Source: Xanthomonas pisi DSM 18956 (GTDB lineage: Bacteria > Pseudomonadota > Gammaproteobacteria > Xanthomonadales > Xanthomonadaceae). Taken from it: a DNA stretch of 64,000 nucleotides. Made by a program: the position numbers and the translations under genes. The stretch covers positions 50,190 to 114,189 of the forward strand of contig NZ_JPLE01000041.1 of the NCBI RefSeq assembly GCF_001010415.1. Reading direction: 5' to 3'. How positions within the stretch are numbered: the stretch's first letter is position 1; each line of letters starts with the position of its first letter. The notes below the pieces were generated by a model, which worked only from the letters and a program-made list of their open reading frames with translations, ran no database searches and was not told the origin of the DNA. This document shows positions 37,797 through 49,049 of the stretch, piece after piece.

Positions 37797-38569
37797 GCGC
37801 CGCCGCAGTCGCGTTGCTGGCGCGCTTCGATGCCGCGTTGTTCGCGGCTGAGCTCCTGGCGCTCGCTTTGCAGCGCGCTGTTGTAGCGGCGGATCAGCTC
37901 CCAGCGGCGGTCTGCCAGCCGCGCGCAGACTTCCTGCTCGGGCAGGGCATGGCATTGGTCGCGGATCTGCACGTTGCCGTAGGGCACGATCACCGTGCCG
38001 CCGTAGCCGCCGTAGCCGCCGTTGTAACCGTCCTGATACCCCCCCTGGTAGCTGCCCGTGCCGAAGCTGGCACTGCCGCGGATGCTTCCCCGTCCGGCGC
38101 CGCCCTGCACGGCAATCGCCGGACGCGGGCTGACCGAGATCGGTGGACGCTGAATGCCGCCGCCGATCGGCGGACCAACCGCATTGCCCACATAGGCCGG
38201 CCCCCAGGTCGGCACCCAGCGCGGATTGCCTTCCGGGCTGTCGCTGGTATAGCGCTCGCCGTCCTCGGTGGTGCACTCGTACATCGGCTGCGGCGGTTGC
38301 ACGGTGACGATGCGGACCCCGCGCGATGGCGCGGCCGGAGGCGGGGCGGGCGGCTCCACGCGTTGCGGTCGCGGCGGCGGGTCCTGCGGGCGCTGCATGT
38401 CCAGCACCTGCTGGCGGCCGCTGCTGCATGGCGCATCCTGCAGGGCGACCGTACCGGTGCTGCTGACGCAGCGGTAGACCCGCACGTTCGGGTCCGATTT
38501 GGCGGCTGTGCTCGCTGCCAGGGCAGGGAGCGCGCAGGCCAGCAACAACAAGGTTGGAAGAGTGCGCAT
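37793..38569 (-). CDS. DUF4124-type secreted protein, paralogue of the next gene
   Basis: A 258-residue protein with a signal peptide (MRTLPTLLLLACALPALA), then VYRCVSSTGTVALQDAPC (DUF4124-like), a Pro-rich linker, a second domain YECTTEDGERYTSDSPEGNP, a Gly/Tyr-rich stretch (about 165-190) and a helical cysteine-bearing end (CHALPEQEVCARLADRRWEL). The build is the same as in the following gene, so they are diverged duplicates translated as a coupled pair. The ATG at 38569 is preferred over a TTG at 38605 because it begins the signal peptide. Confidence 0.75.
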   Translation of the reverse strand: MRTLPTLLLLACALPALAASTAAKSDPNVRVYRCVSSTGTVALQDAPCSSGRQQVLDMQRPQDPPPRPQRVEPPAPPPAAPSRGVRIVTVQPPQPMYECTTEDGERYTSDSPEGNPRWVPTWGPAYVGNAVGPPIGGGIQRPPISVSPRPAIAVQGGAGRGSIRGSASFGTGSYQGGYQDGYNGGYGGYGGTVIVPYGNVQIRDQCHALPEQEVCARLADRRWELIRRYNSALQSERQELSREQRGIEARQQRDCGGA

Positions 38570-38966
38570 GTGCCGAGTGTGCGCGTTTGGCGCCCGCGCC
38601 GCCAAGGGGATGGTCGCCGCGGGTGCAGACGCGGTGCCCGCGGCATGGCCGGATCGCCGGGAGCGCTGGCTTGCGCCGAACGAGGCTGACGGGGGTTTGG
38701 GCGTGGCCAGGCCGCTATAGGGTCGGCCGCTGCGCAGCCTGGCGCTGCCAAGCCACCGCCGCGTATGACGCGCCGGCGCCGCTCAGGGCAGCTGTCGGCT
38801 GCCTGGGCCGCCAGCCGTGGCCGTGGCTGGACCGGCGCGGGTCGAGGTCGTGCGTTGCGCCGATGCGCCTAGCCCGCCCTGGAACAGGCGGGCAGCGCGG
38901 GCTCGCGGCTGATCGTCTTCCCAACGCCGCGCCTTGTCTGTGGCGCCTGCTGGATCCAGCTCGGCG
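38570..38966. other. Non-coding stretch between tsaC and the DUF4124 pair
   Basis: I see no credible gene here: the open frames are Arg/Ala/Pro-rich and lack ribosome sites. GCCCGCC (38872-38878) and GGCGGGC (38887-38893) form a hairpin that could end the topA-tsaC transcript. The DUF4124 promoter should lie near 38600-38700. Confidence 0.5.
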
Positions 38967-39530
38967 TCAGTCGCGTAGGACCTGGCCGGTGCGCGCGTCG
39001 CGGATCGGGGTGGGCTGCGCGAGCCCGCCGACATCGCCGGCCACCACGCCGTCGATGGTCGCCAGCAGTGCCGGGTCCAGGGCCTCGCGGCGGCGTGCCG
39101 GTGGCTCGCCGGCCAGGTTGGCGCTGGTGGACACCAGCGGCGCCCCCCAGGCTGCGCACAGCGTTGCCACGACCGGGTGCGCGCTAATGCGCACTGCCAG
39201 CCCATCGTGCGTACCGGTGACCCAGCGCGGCGCGCGGGGCGTGACCGGCAGGATCCAGGTATGCGGGCCAGGCCAGCTGGCCAGCACGTCGTCCCGGCGT
39301 GCCGGTTCCATCGCGTCGAGGTCGACCCAGTCGCGCAGCACCTCGATGCCGGACGCCACCACGATCACCCCCTTGTCGACCGGGCGCCGCTTGATCTGCA
39401 GCAGGCGCAGCACGGCTGCCTCCTGCGCCGGGTCGCAGCCCAGCCCCCAGACCGCTTCGGTCGGGTAAGCGATCACGCCGCCCGTTTGCAGGGTGGCGAC
39501 GGCGCTGTCCAGGCTCAGCGTGTGGTCCAT
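38967..39530 (-). CDS. tsaC: Threonylcarbamoyl-AMP synthase (TsaC/YrdC)
   Basis: Makes threonylcarbamoyl-AMP from threonine, bicarbonate and ATP for t6A modification of tRNA. The 187-residue length fits TsaC rather than the longer Sua5. Signature sequences are IAYPTEAVWGLGCDP, KRRPVDKGVIVVA, LPVTPRAPRW and PLVSTSANLAGEPP. It lies 8 bases downstream of topA on the same strand, forming the topA-tsaC end of a cluster known from enterics. Confidence 0.96.
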   Translation of the reverse strand: MDHTLSLDSAVATLQTGGVIAYPTEAVWGLGCDPAQEAAVLRLLQIKRRPVDKGVIVVASGIEVLRDWVDLDAMEPARRDDVLASWPGPHTWILPVTPRAPRWVTGTHDGLAVRISAHPVVATLCAAWGAPLVSTSANLAGEPPARRREALDPALLATIDGVVAGDVGGLAQPTPIRDARTGQVLRD

Positions 39531-39538
39531 GCGCTAGC

Positions 39539-42052
<2,514 letters not shown>

Positions 42053-42143
42053 GGTGGCAAATTCTTGGGGCAGAGCCCGGGGGGCGGGTAGCGTGGCCTA
42101 ATTGGCCGGTCGAGGGAAGCAGATCGGCCGTTTCCCACACGTT

Positions 42144-42169
42144 AACGCCCGGGAATGCTCCCGGGCGTT
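42144..42169. terminator. Hairpin between the GYF-RDD gene and topA
   Basis: AACGCCCGGGA (42144-42154) pairs with TCCCGGGCGTT (42159-42169) around ATGC. It lies downstream of the GYF genes and upstream of topA, so topA probably has its own promoter. Confidence 0.6.
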
Positions 42170-42233
42170 CAGTTGTCTTATTAGAAAGATCACGGCGGAC
42201 GCCGCTGTGTCAAGCGGGCGGCGCCGCGAACTG

Positions 42234-43451
42234 CTAGCTCTGGCTCATTCCGATCGTCGCCAGCATGATTGCCACGACCACGATCGACAGCACCAGGATC
42301 ACCCCGTAGATGGCCAGCACCACGATCGACACCGTGTCCAGGCCGCGCGACTGCAGCTCCGGACGGTCGGTGAAGGCCCAGCGGTCCACGACCAGGGTGT
42401 CGCAGATCTTGTCGTGCGGCGTCTGCTTGCGCTGCGACATGCCGGCCATGAACGCCGCCACCACTGCGCCGATGCCCAGCGTGAGTACGCTGATCAGCAT
42501 ATAGGCCAGATAGCGCAGCACATTGCGCCAGAACCCGACCCGCGCCCCGTTGCTGTCCGCCCGCACCACCTTGATGCCGCAGGCGAGCTTGCCCAGGCTG
42601 GCCTGAAGCCGGCTGGACTGCATCCAGGCGAAATACAGTGTCGGGATGGCCAGGCCGATGCCGTAGGACATCACCACGATGGCGATGCCCAGCGCGCTGC
42701 CGTCGTCCAGCGCCGAACCCGAATCGCCGTGGGTGGTCGCGAGTACGATCACGAACACCAGCGGGATCACGATCAGATACACCGCAAAGGTGGTGATCAG
42801 ACTATCGAGAATGCTGGCCGCCACCCGCCGCCATAGCCCGGCGTACACCACCGGCGCGTCATGGACGATGGCCGCCGCCGGCGATGCGGCTACCGGGGTC
42901 TCCCAGGCGCTCGGCAACGGCGTGGCAGCGGCTGGCGGCACCGTCTCGGTCGGTGCCGGAGCCGGCGTTGTCGGGGTGGGTTGCGCGGAGGCGTCCACGA
43001 CGCCGGTTGGCGAGCCGGACCAGGACGTGCTTTCCGTAGGTGCGACCGGCGCGTCGGAGGGATCCGGGTGATGGTCGACCGTTGTATGGTGGTCACGCAG
43101 TGCGGGGTCGGCCGGCTCAGCTGCGGCCGACAGCACAGTGGTCCCAATCGGCGTGTCGGTTGCCGGCGTCGCCGCCTGGGGCGACGGAGCGGCAGGAGCG
43201 GCGGCCCATTGCGCGGCGTCGGCGGGTGCAGCCACCGGCGAAGACGCGGGCGGCTCCGGGATGGCAGGGCCTGCCGCGTCGACACCCAGTTCGGACGCGA
43301 CCTCGGTCAGGGTGACCCACTGCGGCAGGCCTTCGCGCCAGACCAGGCTGGTGCGGTCGATGATGCCCTGCGACAGGCGCGCGGCCAGCGTTTCCGTGTC
43401 GACCGGGCCCTGGCGTTGCCGCTGTGCGTCGGCGTAATACCACTGCGTCAT
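42234..43451 (-). CDS. GYF-domain and RDD-domain membrane protein
   Basis: A 405-residue protein. Residues 1-50 are a GYF_2 domain (QWYYADAQRQRQGPVDTETL, then LVWREGLPQWVTLTEV). A Pro/Ala/Thr-rich linker runs to about 205. The RDD domain follows, with its signature arginine and aspartates (YAGLWRRVAASILDSLITTF) and helices to about 360; one more helix ends the protein. RDD proteins are loosely linked to transport or ion homeostasis. The GYF domain should face the cytosol and bind proline-rich peptides. The ATG at 43451 has AAGGGGA upstream. A second GYF gene precedes it. Confidence 0.82.
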   Translation of the reverse strand: MTQWYYADAQRQRQGPVDTETLAARLSQGIIDRTSLVWREGLPQWVTLTEVASELGVDAAGPAIPEPPASSPVAAPADAAQWAAAPAAPSPQAATPATDTPIGTTVLSAAAEPADPALRDHHTTVDHHPDPSDAPVAPTESTSWSGSPTGVVDASAQPTPTTPAPAPTETVPPAAATPLPSAWETPVAASPAAAIVHDAPVVYAGLWRRVAASILDSLITTFAVYLIVIPLVFVIVLATTHGDSGSALDDGSALGIAIVVMSYGIGLAIPTLYFAWMQSSRLQASLGKLACGIKVVRADSNGARVGFWRNVLRYLAYMLISVLTLGIGAVVAAFMAGMSQRKQTPHDKICDTLVVDRWAFTDRPELQSRGLDTVSIVVLAIYGVILVLSIVVVAIMLATIGMSQS

Positions 43452-43491
43452 GATGTCCCCTTGGGTGATGCGTTGTGCGTGCAGCGGCCGG

Positions 43492-44199
43492 TCAGCCGCT
43501 GCAATTTTGCGGAAGTTGGTTGTCGTCGATCTCGGAACTGCACTGCCAGGTGCCGGCATCCGCATCCAGATCCAGCCACAGCGCCTTACCATCGATCTTG
43601 GGCGAGCCCGGCGCATGCAGCAGCGCCTCGACGCCGCAGGCGCTGGTATCGAAACGGCCGATCTGCACGCTGGCCAGGATGCCGGTCGCGTAGTGCTCAG
43701 GCGTCTGGAAGCCGGTATCCCCGTTCTCCGGGCAGCGGCCTTCGCTCGCGAGAAACTCGGCGATCTGCGGCTTCAGCGGCGCCAACGCGGCAACCGCCTC
43801 GGCGACCTTGGCGCGGTTCTGATAATCCTTGTAGGCCGGTAGTGCGATCGCCGCAAGGATGCCGATCATGGCCACGACGACGAACAGGCCCACTACCGCG
43901 CCCAGCACCAACGGAAGTGGCCACGCCGGCCCCTTGGCCGGCTGGCGCAGGTGCGATGCAGGTGGTGTCCCTGCTGCCATCGGCAATGGCGGCGGGGCCG
44001 CCGCCGCGTGCAGATCGGTGGAAATTGGCGGACCGAGCGTGTCGGCGCAGGCCGACAACGGCAGCCACTGGTCCAGGCCTTCGCGCCAGACCAGCGTGTC
44101 CAGGGCGATCTGCCGATCGCGATACAGGCCCAGCAGGGCCGCATCGGTCACCGGGCCACGCCGCTGGCGGTTGCCCTCGGCGTAATACCAACTGCTCAT
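43492..44199 (-). CDS. GYF domain fused to a type IV pilin-like helix and C-terminal domain
   Basis: A 235-residue protein. Residues 1-50 are a GYF_2 domain (SWYYAEGNRQRRGPVTDAAL, LVWREGLDQWLPLSA). After a Pro/Ala linker, residues 95-127 give WPLPLVLGAVVGLFVVVAMI and GILAAIALPAYKDYQ, which copies the alpha-1 helix of type IV pilins but without the GFTLIE prepilin cleavage site. A pilin-like helix continues (NRAKVAEAVAALAPLKPQIA). The C-terminal globular part has Cys residues placed like a pilin disulfide loop. Function is unknown. Its GYF domain closely matches that of the next gene. Confidence 0.8.
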   Translation of the reverse strand: MSSWYYAEGNRQRRGPVTDAALLGLYRDRQIALDTLVWREGLDQWLPLSACADTLGPPISTDLHAAAAPPPLPMAAGTPPASHLRQPAKGPAWPLPLVLGAVVGLFVVVAMIGILAAIALPAYKDYQNRAKVAEAVAALAPLKPQIAEFLASEGRCPENGDTGFQTPEHYATGILASVQIGRFDTSACGVEALLHAPGSPKIDGKALWLDLDADAGTWQCSSEIDDNQLPQNCSG

Positions 44200-44239
44200 C
44201 CCCGTCCCCTCGCACGCACGTCCGTGGCTGCTTCAGGCC

Positions 44240-44713
44240 TCAGTGTACGGGTTCAGGCTCGTCCAGGAACATCTGGGTTTCCATCCAGGCATAGGCCGCT
44301 TCTGCGCCGGGCTGGTTGAACAACACCATCAGCACCACCCATTTGAGGTCGTCCAAATCCAGTTCGTCCTGGTCCAGCGCCATGGCGCGGTCCAGCACCA
44401 ACTCGCGCTGGTCGGCATCGAGAATGCGGTGTTGCTCGAGGAACAGCAGAAATCCACGGCAATCGACATCGAGCTTGTCCAGCTCCGGGCCATGGTAAAT
44501 GCGCACGGGGCCATCGACATGCGGGCGTGCGACGCTCGGCCGCTGCTCGGAGAGCGCATCCAGCCAGTCGAACGCCTTGCTGATTTCTGCGGGACTGAAG
44601 CCGGCCTGGATCAGGCCATTCTGAAGCGAGTCACGGTCACGGACCAGGTCCGCGTCTTCGCTGAAATAATGTTCAAACAGGTACAGCAGTACATCGAGAA
44701 TGCTCTCTTTCAT
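44240..44713 (-). CDS. smg: Smg family protein (DUF494)
   Basis: A 157-residue acidic protein matching Smg: [17 protein letters not shown] at the start, [17 protein letters not shown] in the middle and [18 protein letters not shown] near the end. The biochemical role is unknown. Its place between dprA and topA is conserved in many gammaproteobacteria. Confidence 0.93.
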   Translation of the reverse strand: MKESILDVLLYLFEHYFSEDADLVRDRDSLQNGLIQAGFSPAEISKAFDWLDALSEQRPSVARPHVDGPVRIYHGPELDKLDVDCRGFLLFLEQHRILDADQRELVLDRAMALDQDELDLDDLKWVVLMVLFNQPGAEAAYAWMETQMFLDEPEPVH

Positions 44714-44756
44714 TGCCCCTCGGCCTGCGTCGCGCGACGCTGTGGAGGTGAAGAAA

Positions 44757-45893
44757 CTAGGGATTGCGGGTATAGCGACCGTGCTCGGTGACCACGTCTC
44801 CCTCCAGTTCCATGATGAGCAGCATGGAGGACAGCGCGGCGGCCGTCAATCCGGTGCGTTCGACCAGCGAATCCATAGGGGTTGGGTCGTGGCCCAGCGC
44901 CTGCCACAAGCGCTGGTAGTCGGGGTCCGGGCGGGTGGAAGTAGTGGTGCGCGTCGTCCTGGGGACCTGAGTGGGGGCGGCCAGTCGCTCGCGCAAGGCA
45001 GTGGCCAATTCGCCCGACAGCAGTTGCAGTCCTTCGATGATCTGGGCCGGCTCCTGCGCCAGCGTCGCACCCTGGCGGATCAGGTGGTGGCAGCCGCGCG
45101 CGAGCGGGTTGTGCAGCGAGCCGGGCAGGGCGAACACCTCGCGCCCGGCCTCGGCCGCCAGGCGCGCGGTGATCAGCGCTCCCGAGCGCATCGCCGCCTC
45201 GACCACCACGGTACCCAGCGCCAACCCGGCGATGACCCGGTTGCGGGCGGGAAAGTGCGCCGCCACCGGCCCGGTGCCGGGCAGGTATTCGCTGACCACC
45301 GCGCCACGCGCGGCGATGCGATCGCGTAATGACCGGTGATGCGCGGGGTAGGATACGTCGGCCCCGGTGCCCACCACCGCCACCGTGCTGCCGTCAGGCT
45401 GGGCAAGTGCGGCTTCATGCGCGATCGCATCCACGCCAGCCGCCATCCCGCTGACGATGCCCAGCCCTGCAGCGGCCAGGCTCGATGCGAAGGCCCGGGT
45501 GTGATCGCGTCCGCCAGCGGTGGCGGAGCGACTGCCGACCACCGCCACGCCGGGATACCAGAGTGCGCTGGGGTCGCCGTCCACGAACAGCGCCAGCGGC
45601 GGATTGACGATGTGGCGCAGCAGCGCCGGGTAGTCCGGGTCTTGCCAGCCGATCAGATGGTGGCTGGGCTGTTCGCACCAGCGTAGCGCGGCATCCAGCG
45701 TTTGCGGCTCAGGCGACTGCAGCCGTTCCGATTGCAACGCGTCGCAGCCGGCTGCGCGCCAGACGCCGGGCCCGGCAGTCAGGATGTCGGACGGGCTGGC
45801 GTAGGCGCTCATCAGTGCGCGGCGTGGCGGGCTGCGGCCGCCAGCCAGCAGCAACGTCAGCAATGCGCGCAGATCGGGGGAGGTGAGAGCCAT
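44757..45893 (-). CDS. dprA: DNA processing protein DprA (Smf)
   Basis: Binds incoming single-stranded DNA and loads RecA during natural transformation. It has 378 residues: an N-terminal helical domain (about 1-75), the Rossmann-like DprA core with [32 protein letters not shown] and [19 protein letters not shown], and a C-terminal winged helix (about 315-375, [20 protein letters not shown]) of the type that interacts with DNA or partners. It lies upstream of smg. Confidence 0.95.
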   Translation of the reverse strand: MALTSPDLRALLTLLLAGGRSPPRRALMSAYASPSDILTAGPGVWRAAGCDALQSERLQSPEPQTLDAALRWCEQPSHHLIGWQDPDYPALLRHIVNPPLALFVDGDPSALWYPGVAVVGSRSATAGGRDHTRAFASSLAAAGLGIVSGMAAGVDAIAHEAALAQPDGSTVAVVGTGADVSYPAHHRSLRDRIAARGAVVSEYLPGTGPVAAHFPARNRVIAGLALGTVVVEAAMRSGALITARLAAEAGREVFALPGSLHNPLARGCHHLIRQGATLAQEPAQIIEGLQLLSGELATALRERLAAPTQVPRTTRTTTSTRPDPDYQRLWQALGHDPTPMDSLVERTGLTAAALSSMLLIMELEGDVVTEHGRYTRNP

Positions 45894-45917
45894 GCATACA
45901 GCCTGGGCCGCAAACGA

Positions 45918-45941
45918 CGACGGCGCCCTCAGGCGCCGTCG
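45918..45941 (-). terminator. Hairpin between the LysM gene and dprA
   Basis: CGACGGCGCC (45918-45927) pairs perfectly with GGCGCCGTCG (45932-45941) around four bases. On the minus strand a short TCGTTTG follows. It would terminate or attenuate transcription from the LysM gene into dprA. Confidence 0.65.
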
Positions 45942-45964
45942 CGTTAGACCATCGGAATTTCCGA

Positions 45965-47101
45965 TTACTGGGCGTCAGGATGCTTGACGAAGTAACCCAG
46001 GCCGGTCGGCTTGACGCTTTCCATCACCAGCGCATAGCTGACCTTGTCGAAAGTGCGGAACACCATCGCATGCGAGGCATATTCGTCGGGCAGGCCGACA
46101 GTGGAGCCTGACGGGCCGCTGAAATCGTCATCGGCGCGCGAGAAGCGCGAATGCTTCACGCGGTCGCTGACGGTGCGCCCCTTGCGCCAGATCGAGAACA
46201 CCGTGCCGTTGTTGATGCCCTCGCGTGCGCCACCGGAAATGGCGATCACATCGCGGGTGCCGCCAACGGTGAAGGCGTCGGAAATGGCCAGCACGCGCAG
46301 CTCGGTCTGCAAGGCTTGTTCGGACGGCGGATGCGGGATGAACTGCAGATCGTACGGCTGCGCTTCCACGGCTACGATCCGGTCGCCTGCGCGCACTTCG
46401 CGGCCGCTGTCCTGCAGCAGCAAGGTCGCCGCCTTGGAGTTGCCGCCTGCCGCGCTGCGGGTGATGGTGCCGATGTTGACCTGCGCCAACTCGTAGCCGA
46501 GGAACTCACGGCGCGTGCTCGGCGCGATGAAGTTCTTCCAGATGTTGCCGGAGCCGGCGGTGATGTTGCCCGCCATATCCAGGTCTTCGTTGTGCTTGGG
46601 CAGGCTGAACTTCACGGTCGGGCGCACCACCGCAAAGCGTTGGCCTGGCTGCGCATCCTCCAGGCCGACCACATAGGCGACCTGCCCGGTGGTGGCGCGC
46701 GCGCGACCGCCTTCCAGGCCGACCACATAGGGCAGCTGATCGAAGTCTTCCACAACGCGCAGGTTCTTCAGGAACGGCTCGACATCGGCCAGTGGAATCG
46801 CATTGATCGGCGCTTCCTGGCGCGGGCCGGGCTGGATCGTGCCTTTGCCGACGCGGTCCAGGTAGGCCAGGCTGATCACGTCACCCGGATAGATCAGGTG
46901 CGGATTCTGGATCTGTGGATTGGCCTGCCAGATTTCCGGCCATAGCCATGGTTTTTGCAGGAAACGCCCAGCAATGTCCCAAAGGGTATCCCCCTTGCGG
47001 ACCACATAGGTGTCTGGATGCTCGCCCACCGCTTGCGCGGCAGCGTAGGTCGCGACGGTCAGCATCGCCGCAGCGACGACCGTACGAAGTCGGTTCAACA
47101 T
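45965..47101 (-). CDS. Secreted LysM-domain peptidoglycan-binding protein
   Basis: A 378-residue protein with a signal peptide (1-23, cut near YAAAQA). One LysM domain occupies about 30-80 (DTYVVRKGDTLWDIAGRFL through YPGDVISL). The remaining 290 residues are beta-rich, with repeated RAGDRIVAVEA and AISGGAREGINNGTVFSIWR segments that suggest barrel-like modules. LysM genes of this build sit beside dprA in many gammaproteobacteria. It is divergent from def, and AAGAAGG precedes the ATG at 47101. Confidence 0.9.
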   Translation of the reverse strand: MLNRLRTVVAAAMLTVATYAAAQAVGEHPDTYVVRKGDTLWDIAGRFLQKPWLWPEIWQANPQIQNPHLIYPGDVISLAYLDRVGKGTIQPGPRQEAPINAIPLADVEPFLKNLRVVEDFDQLPYVVGLEGGRARATTGQVAYVVGLEDAQPGQRFAVVRPTVKFSLPKHNEDLDMAGNITAGSGNIWKNFIAPSTRREFLGYELAQVNIGTITRSAAGGNSKAATLLLQDSGREVRAGDRIVAVEAQPYDLQFIPHPPSEQALQTELRVLAISDAFTVGGTRDVIAISGGAREGINNGTVFSIWRKGRTVSDRVKHSRFSRADDDFSGPSGSTVGLPDEYASHAMVFRTFDKVSYALVMESVKPTGLGYFVKHPDAQ

Positions 47102-47178
47102 GAGTGCCTTCTTGCCTGATTCCCCAACAGGTCTGCGCACTATAGTCCAGAAACCGGGGCGCCACGCAAGCATTGCGC

Positions 47179-47184
47179 TAGAAT
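47179..47184 (+). promoter_or_regulatory. Probable -10 element of def
   Basis: TAGAAT lies 49 bases before the def start codon in the divergent LysM-def spacer. The -35 region is not clear. Confidence 0.35.
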
Positions 47185-47232
47185 GACACCGTCTTGCCGG
47201 CGCCACGCCGGTGTTCCCAGACGGGTAACCCC

Positions 47233-47745
47233 ATGGCTTTGCTCCCTATTCTCGAATTTCCCGATCCGCGGCTGCGCACCAAGGCCGTGCCGGTCGATGC
47301 GGCCGACGTCACCAGCCCGGCGTTCCAGACGCTGCTGGACGACATGTTCCAGACCATGTACGAGGCGCCTGGCATTGGCCTGGCTGCCAGCCAGGTGGAT
47401 GTGCACAAGCGCTTCATGGTGATCGACGTCAGCGAGGAAAAAGACGCCCCGCAGGTGTTCATCAACCCGGAAATCGTCACCAGGCAGGGCGAGCAGGTGT
47501 ATCAGGAAGGCTGCCTGTCGGTGCCGGGCATCTTTGCCGATGTCAGCCGCGCCGATGCGATCACCGTGCGCTACCTGGATCGCCAGGGCAAGGCGCAGGA
47601 ACTGAGCACCGAAGGCCTGCTGGCGGTGTGCATCCAGCACGAGATGGACCACCTGGACGGCAAGCTGTTCGTGGATTACCTGTCCCCGCTCAAGCGCGAA
47701 ATGGTGCGCAAGAAGCTGGCCAAGATGCGCAAGCATGTGGCTTGA
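47233..47745 (+). CDS. def: Peptide deformylase
   Basis: Removes the formyl group from nascent proteins. The 170-residue enzyme shows the three type I motifs: GIGLAASQ (47-54), EGCLSVP (92-98, metal ligand C94) and QHEMDH (ligands H136 and H140, catalytic E137). The ATG at 47233 begins the family sequence. fmt follows, but 380 bp away rather than next to it. Confidence 0.97.
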   Translation: MALLPILEFPDPRLRTKAVPVDAADVTSPAFQTLLDDMFQTMYEAPGIGLAASQVDVHKRFMVIDVSEEKDAPQVFINPEIVTRQGEQVYQEGCLSVPGIFADVSRADAITVRYLDRQGKAQELSTEGLLAVCIQHEMDHLDGKLFVDYLSPLKREMVRKKLAKMRKHVA

Positions 47746-47750
47746 GGGCG

Positions 47751-48119
47751 GGGATTGGGGAGTCGGGATTGGGGATTGGCAAAAGCCGATGTCTGCAGGT
47801 CTGTGAATCCGCTGGGTCAATCATTCGGTGCGCGTCTTGATGTGATCTGTCGTATTGCGTGAGGCGACGCATCGCGTTTCATCCGGTCGGCATGCCGATG
47901 GCCTTGAAAACCCGGGTGTGGCAATGGATGAGCCGTTGCCCGTAGCGAGCAGCAAGTTCCCGGTTGCGGTTGCCAATTCTCGACGCTCGGCAGGTGTTCG
48001 ATAGCGCCGCCACCCGCATCCGCCCGCACACTCCCGTTCTCACGTTGCAGCTCCATGCCGTTTCCGCTCTGGCCAGCCCCCCCGCTGTTGCCAATCCCCA
48101 ATCCCGACTCACAAATCCC
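47751..48119. repeat. Segment bounded by ~32-bp heptad inverted repeats filling the def-fmt spacer
   Basis: The left arm (47751-47782) and right arm (48088-48119) are inverted copies matching at about 30 of 32 positions, with the inner 22 bp perfect (left arm 47761-47782, beginning AGTCGGGATTGGGG). The arms are built of GGGATTG-like heptads. The enclosed 305 bp has no credible gene. The left arm starts 5 bases after the def stop and the right arm ends 6 bases before the fmt ATG. Confidence 0.85.
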
Positions 48120-48125
48120 AGCCCT

Positions 48126-49049
48126 ATGAGAATTGTCTTCGCCGGTACGCCGGATTTCGCTGTCGCCTCGTTGCGCGCTGCTGCGCAGCGGCATGAAGTG
48201 GTGGCGGTCTATACCCAGCCGGATCGGCCAGCCGGCCGTGGCCGCGGGCTGACGCCCTCGCCGGTGAAGCTGGACGCGATTGCGCGCGGCATTCCCGTGT
48301 ACCAGCCGCAGACGCTGCGCTCGCCCGAGGCCCTGGCCACGCTGCGCGGGCTCAATGCCGATCTGATGGTGGTGGTGGCCTATGGGCTGATCCTGCCCAA
48401 GGCGGTGCTGGCCGCGCCGACCCACGGCTGCTGGAACGTGCATGCCTCGTTGCTGCCGCGCTGGCGTGGCGCGGCCCCGATCCAGCGCGCGATCGAGGCC
48501 GGCGATGCCGAGACCGGCGTGTGCCTGATGCAGATGGAAGCCGGGCTGGACACCGGCCCGGTGCTGCTGTCCCAGCGCCTGGAGATCGGCGAGCAGGAAA
48601 CCGGCGGCCAACTGCACGACCGCCTGGCCGCGCTGGGCGCGCAGGTGCTGTCCGATGGCCTGGGCCTGCTGCGCGCCGGCATTCGTCCGGTGGCGCAGCC
48701 GCAGCCTGACGAGGGCGTGACCTACGCGCACAAGCTGGACAAGGCACAGGCGCGGCTGGACTGGGCGCAGCCGGCGCAGGAGCTGGCGCGGCGCGTGCGT
48801 GCGTTCAATCCGTGGCCGGTGGCCGAAGCCACGCTGGCCGGCGAGCGGGTGCGCCTGCATGGCGCCGTTGCGCTCGACCTTGCCCATCAACAGCCGCCGG
48901 GCACCTTGCTGGCGGCCAGCAAGCAGGGCATCGACATCGCCTGCGGGCAGGGCGCGCTGCGGGTGCGCGTGTTGCAGCGTGAGGGCGGCAAGGCGATCAC
49001 CGCCGCCGATTACCTCAACGCGCGCCGCGACCTGCCGGCGTTGCGCTGA
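48126..49049 (+). CDS. fmt: Methionyl-tRNA formyltransferase
   Basis: Formylates initiator Met-tRNA. It has 307 residues, with the start [18 protein letters not shown], the catalytic region [20 protein letters not shown] (the usual Asn and His) and GLDTGPVL (Asp), and a C-terminal OB-fold. It has no Shine-Dalgarno sequence: the heptad inverted repeat ends 6 bases before the ATG. The stop overlaps the rsmB start by one base (TGATG). Confidence 0.96.
   Translation: MRIVFAGTPDFAVASLRAAAQRHEVVAVYTQPDRPAGRGRGLTPSPVKLDAIARGIPVYQPQTLRSPEALATLRGLNADLMVVVAYGLILPKAVLAAPTHGCWNVHASLLPRWRGAAPIQRAIEAGDAETGVCLMQMEAGLDTGPVLLSQRLEIGEQETGGQLHDRLAALGAQVLSDGLGLLRAGIRPVAQPQPDEGVTYAHKLDKAQARLDWAQPAQELARRVRAFNPWPVAEATLAGERVRLHGAVALDLAHQQPPGTLLAASKQGIDIACGQGALRVRVLQREGGKAITAADYLNARRDLPALR

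Noticed and set aside
38570..38966. Small genes between tsaC and the DUF4124 pair
   Set aside because: The frames are short, Arg/Pro/Ala-rich, without ribosome sites or recognisable features.
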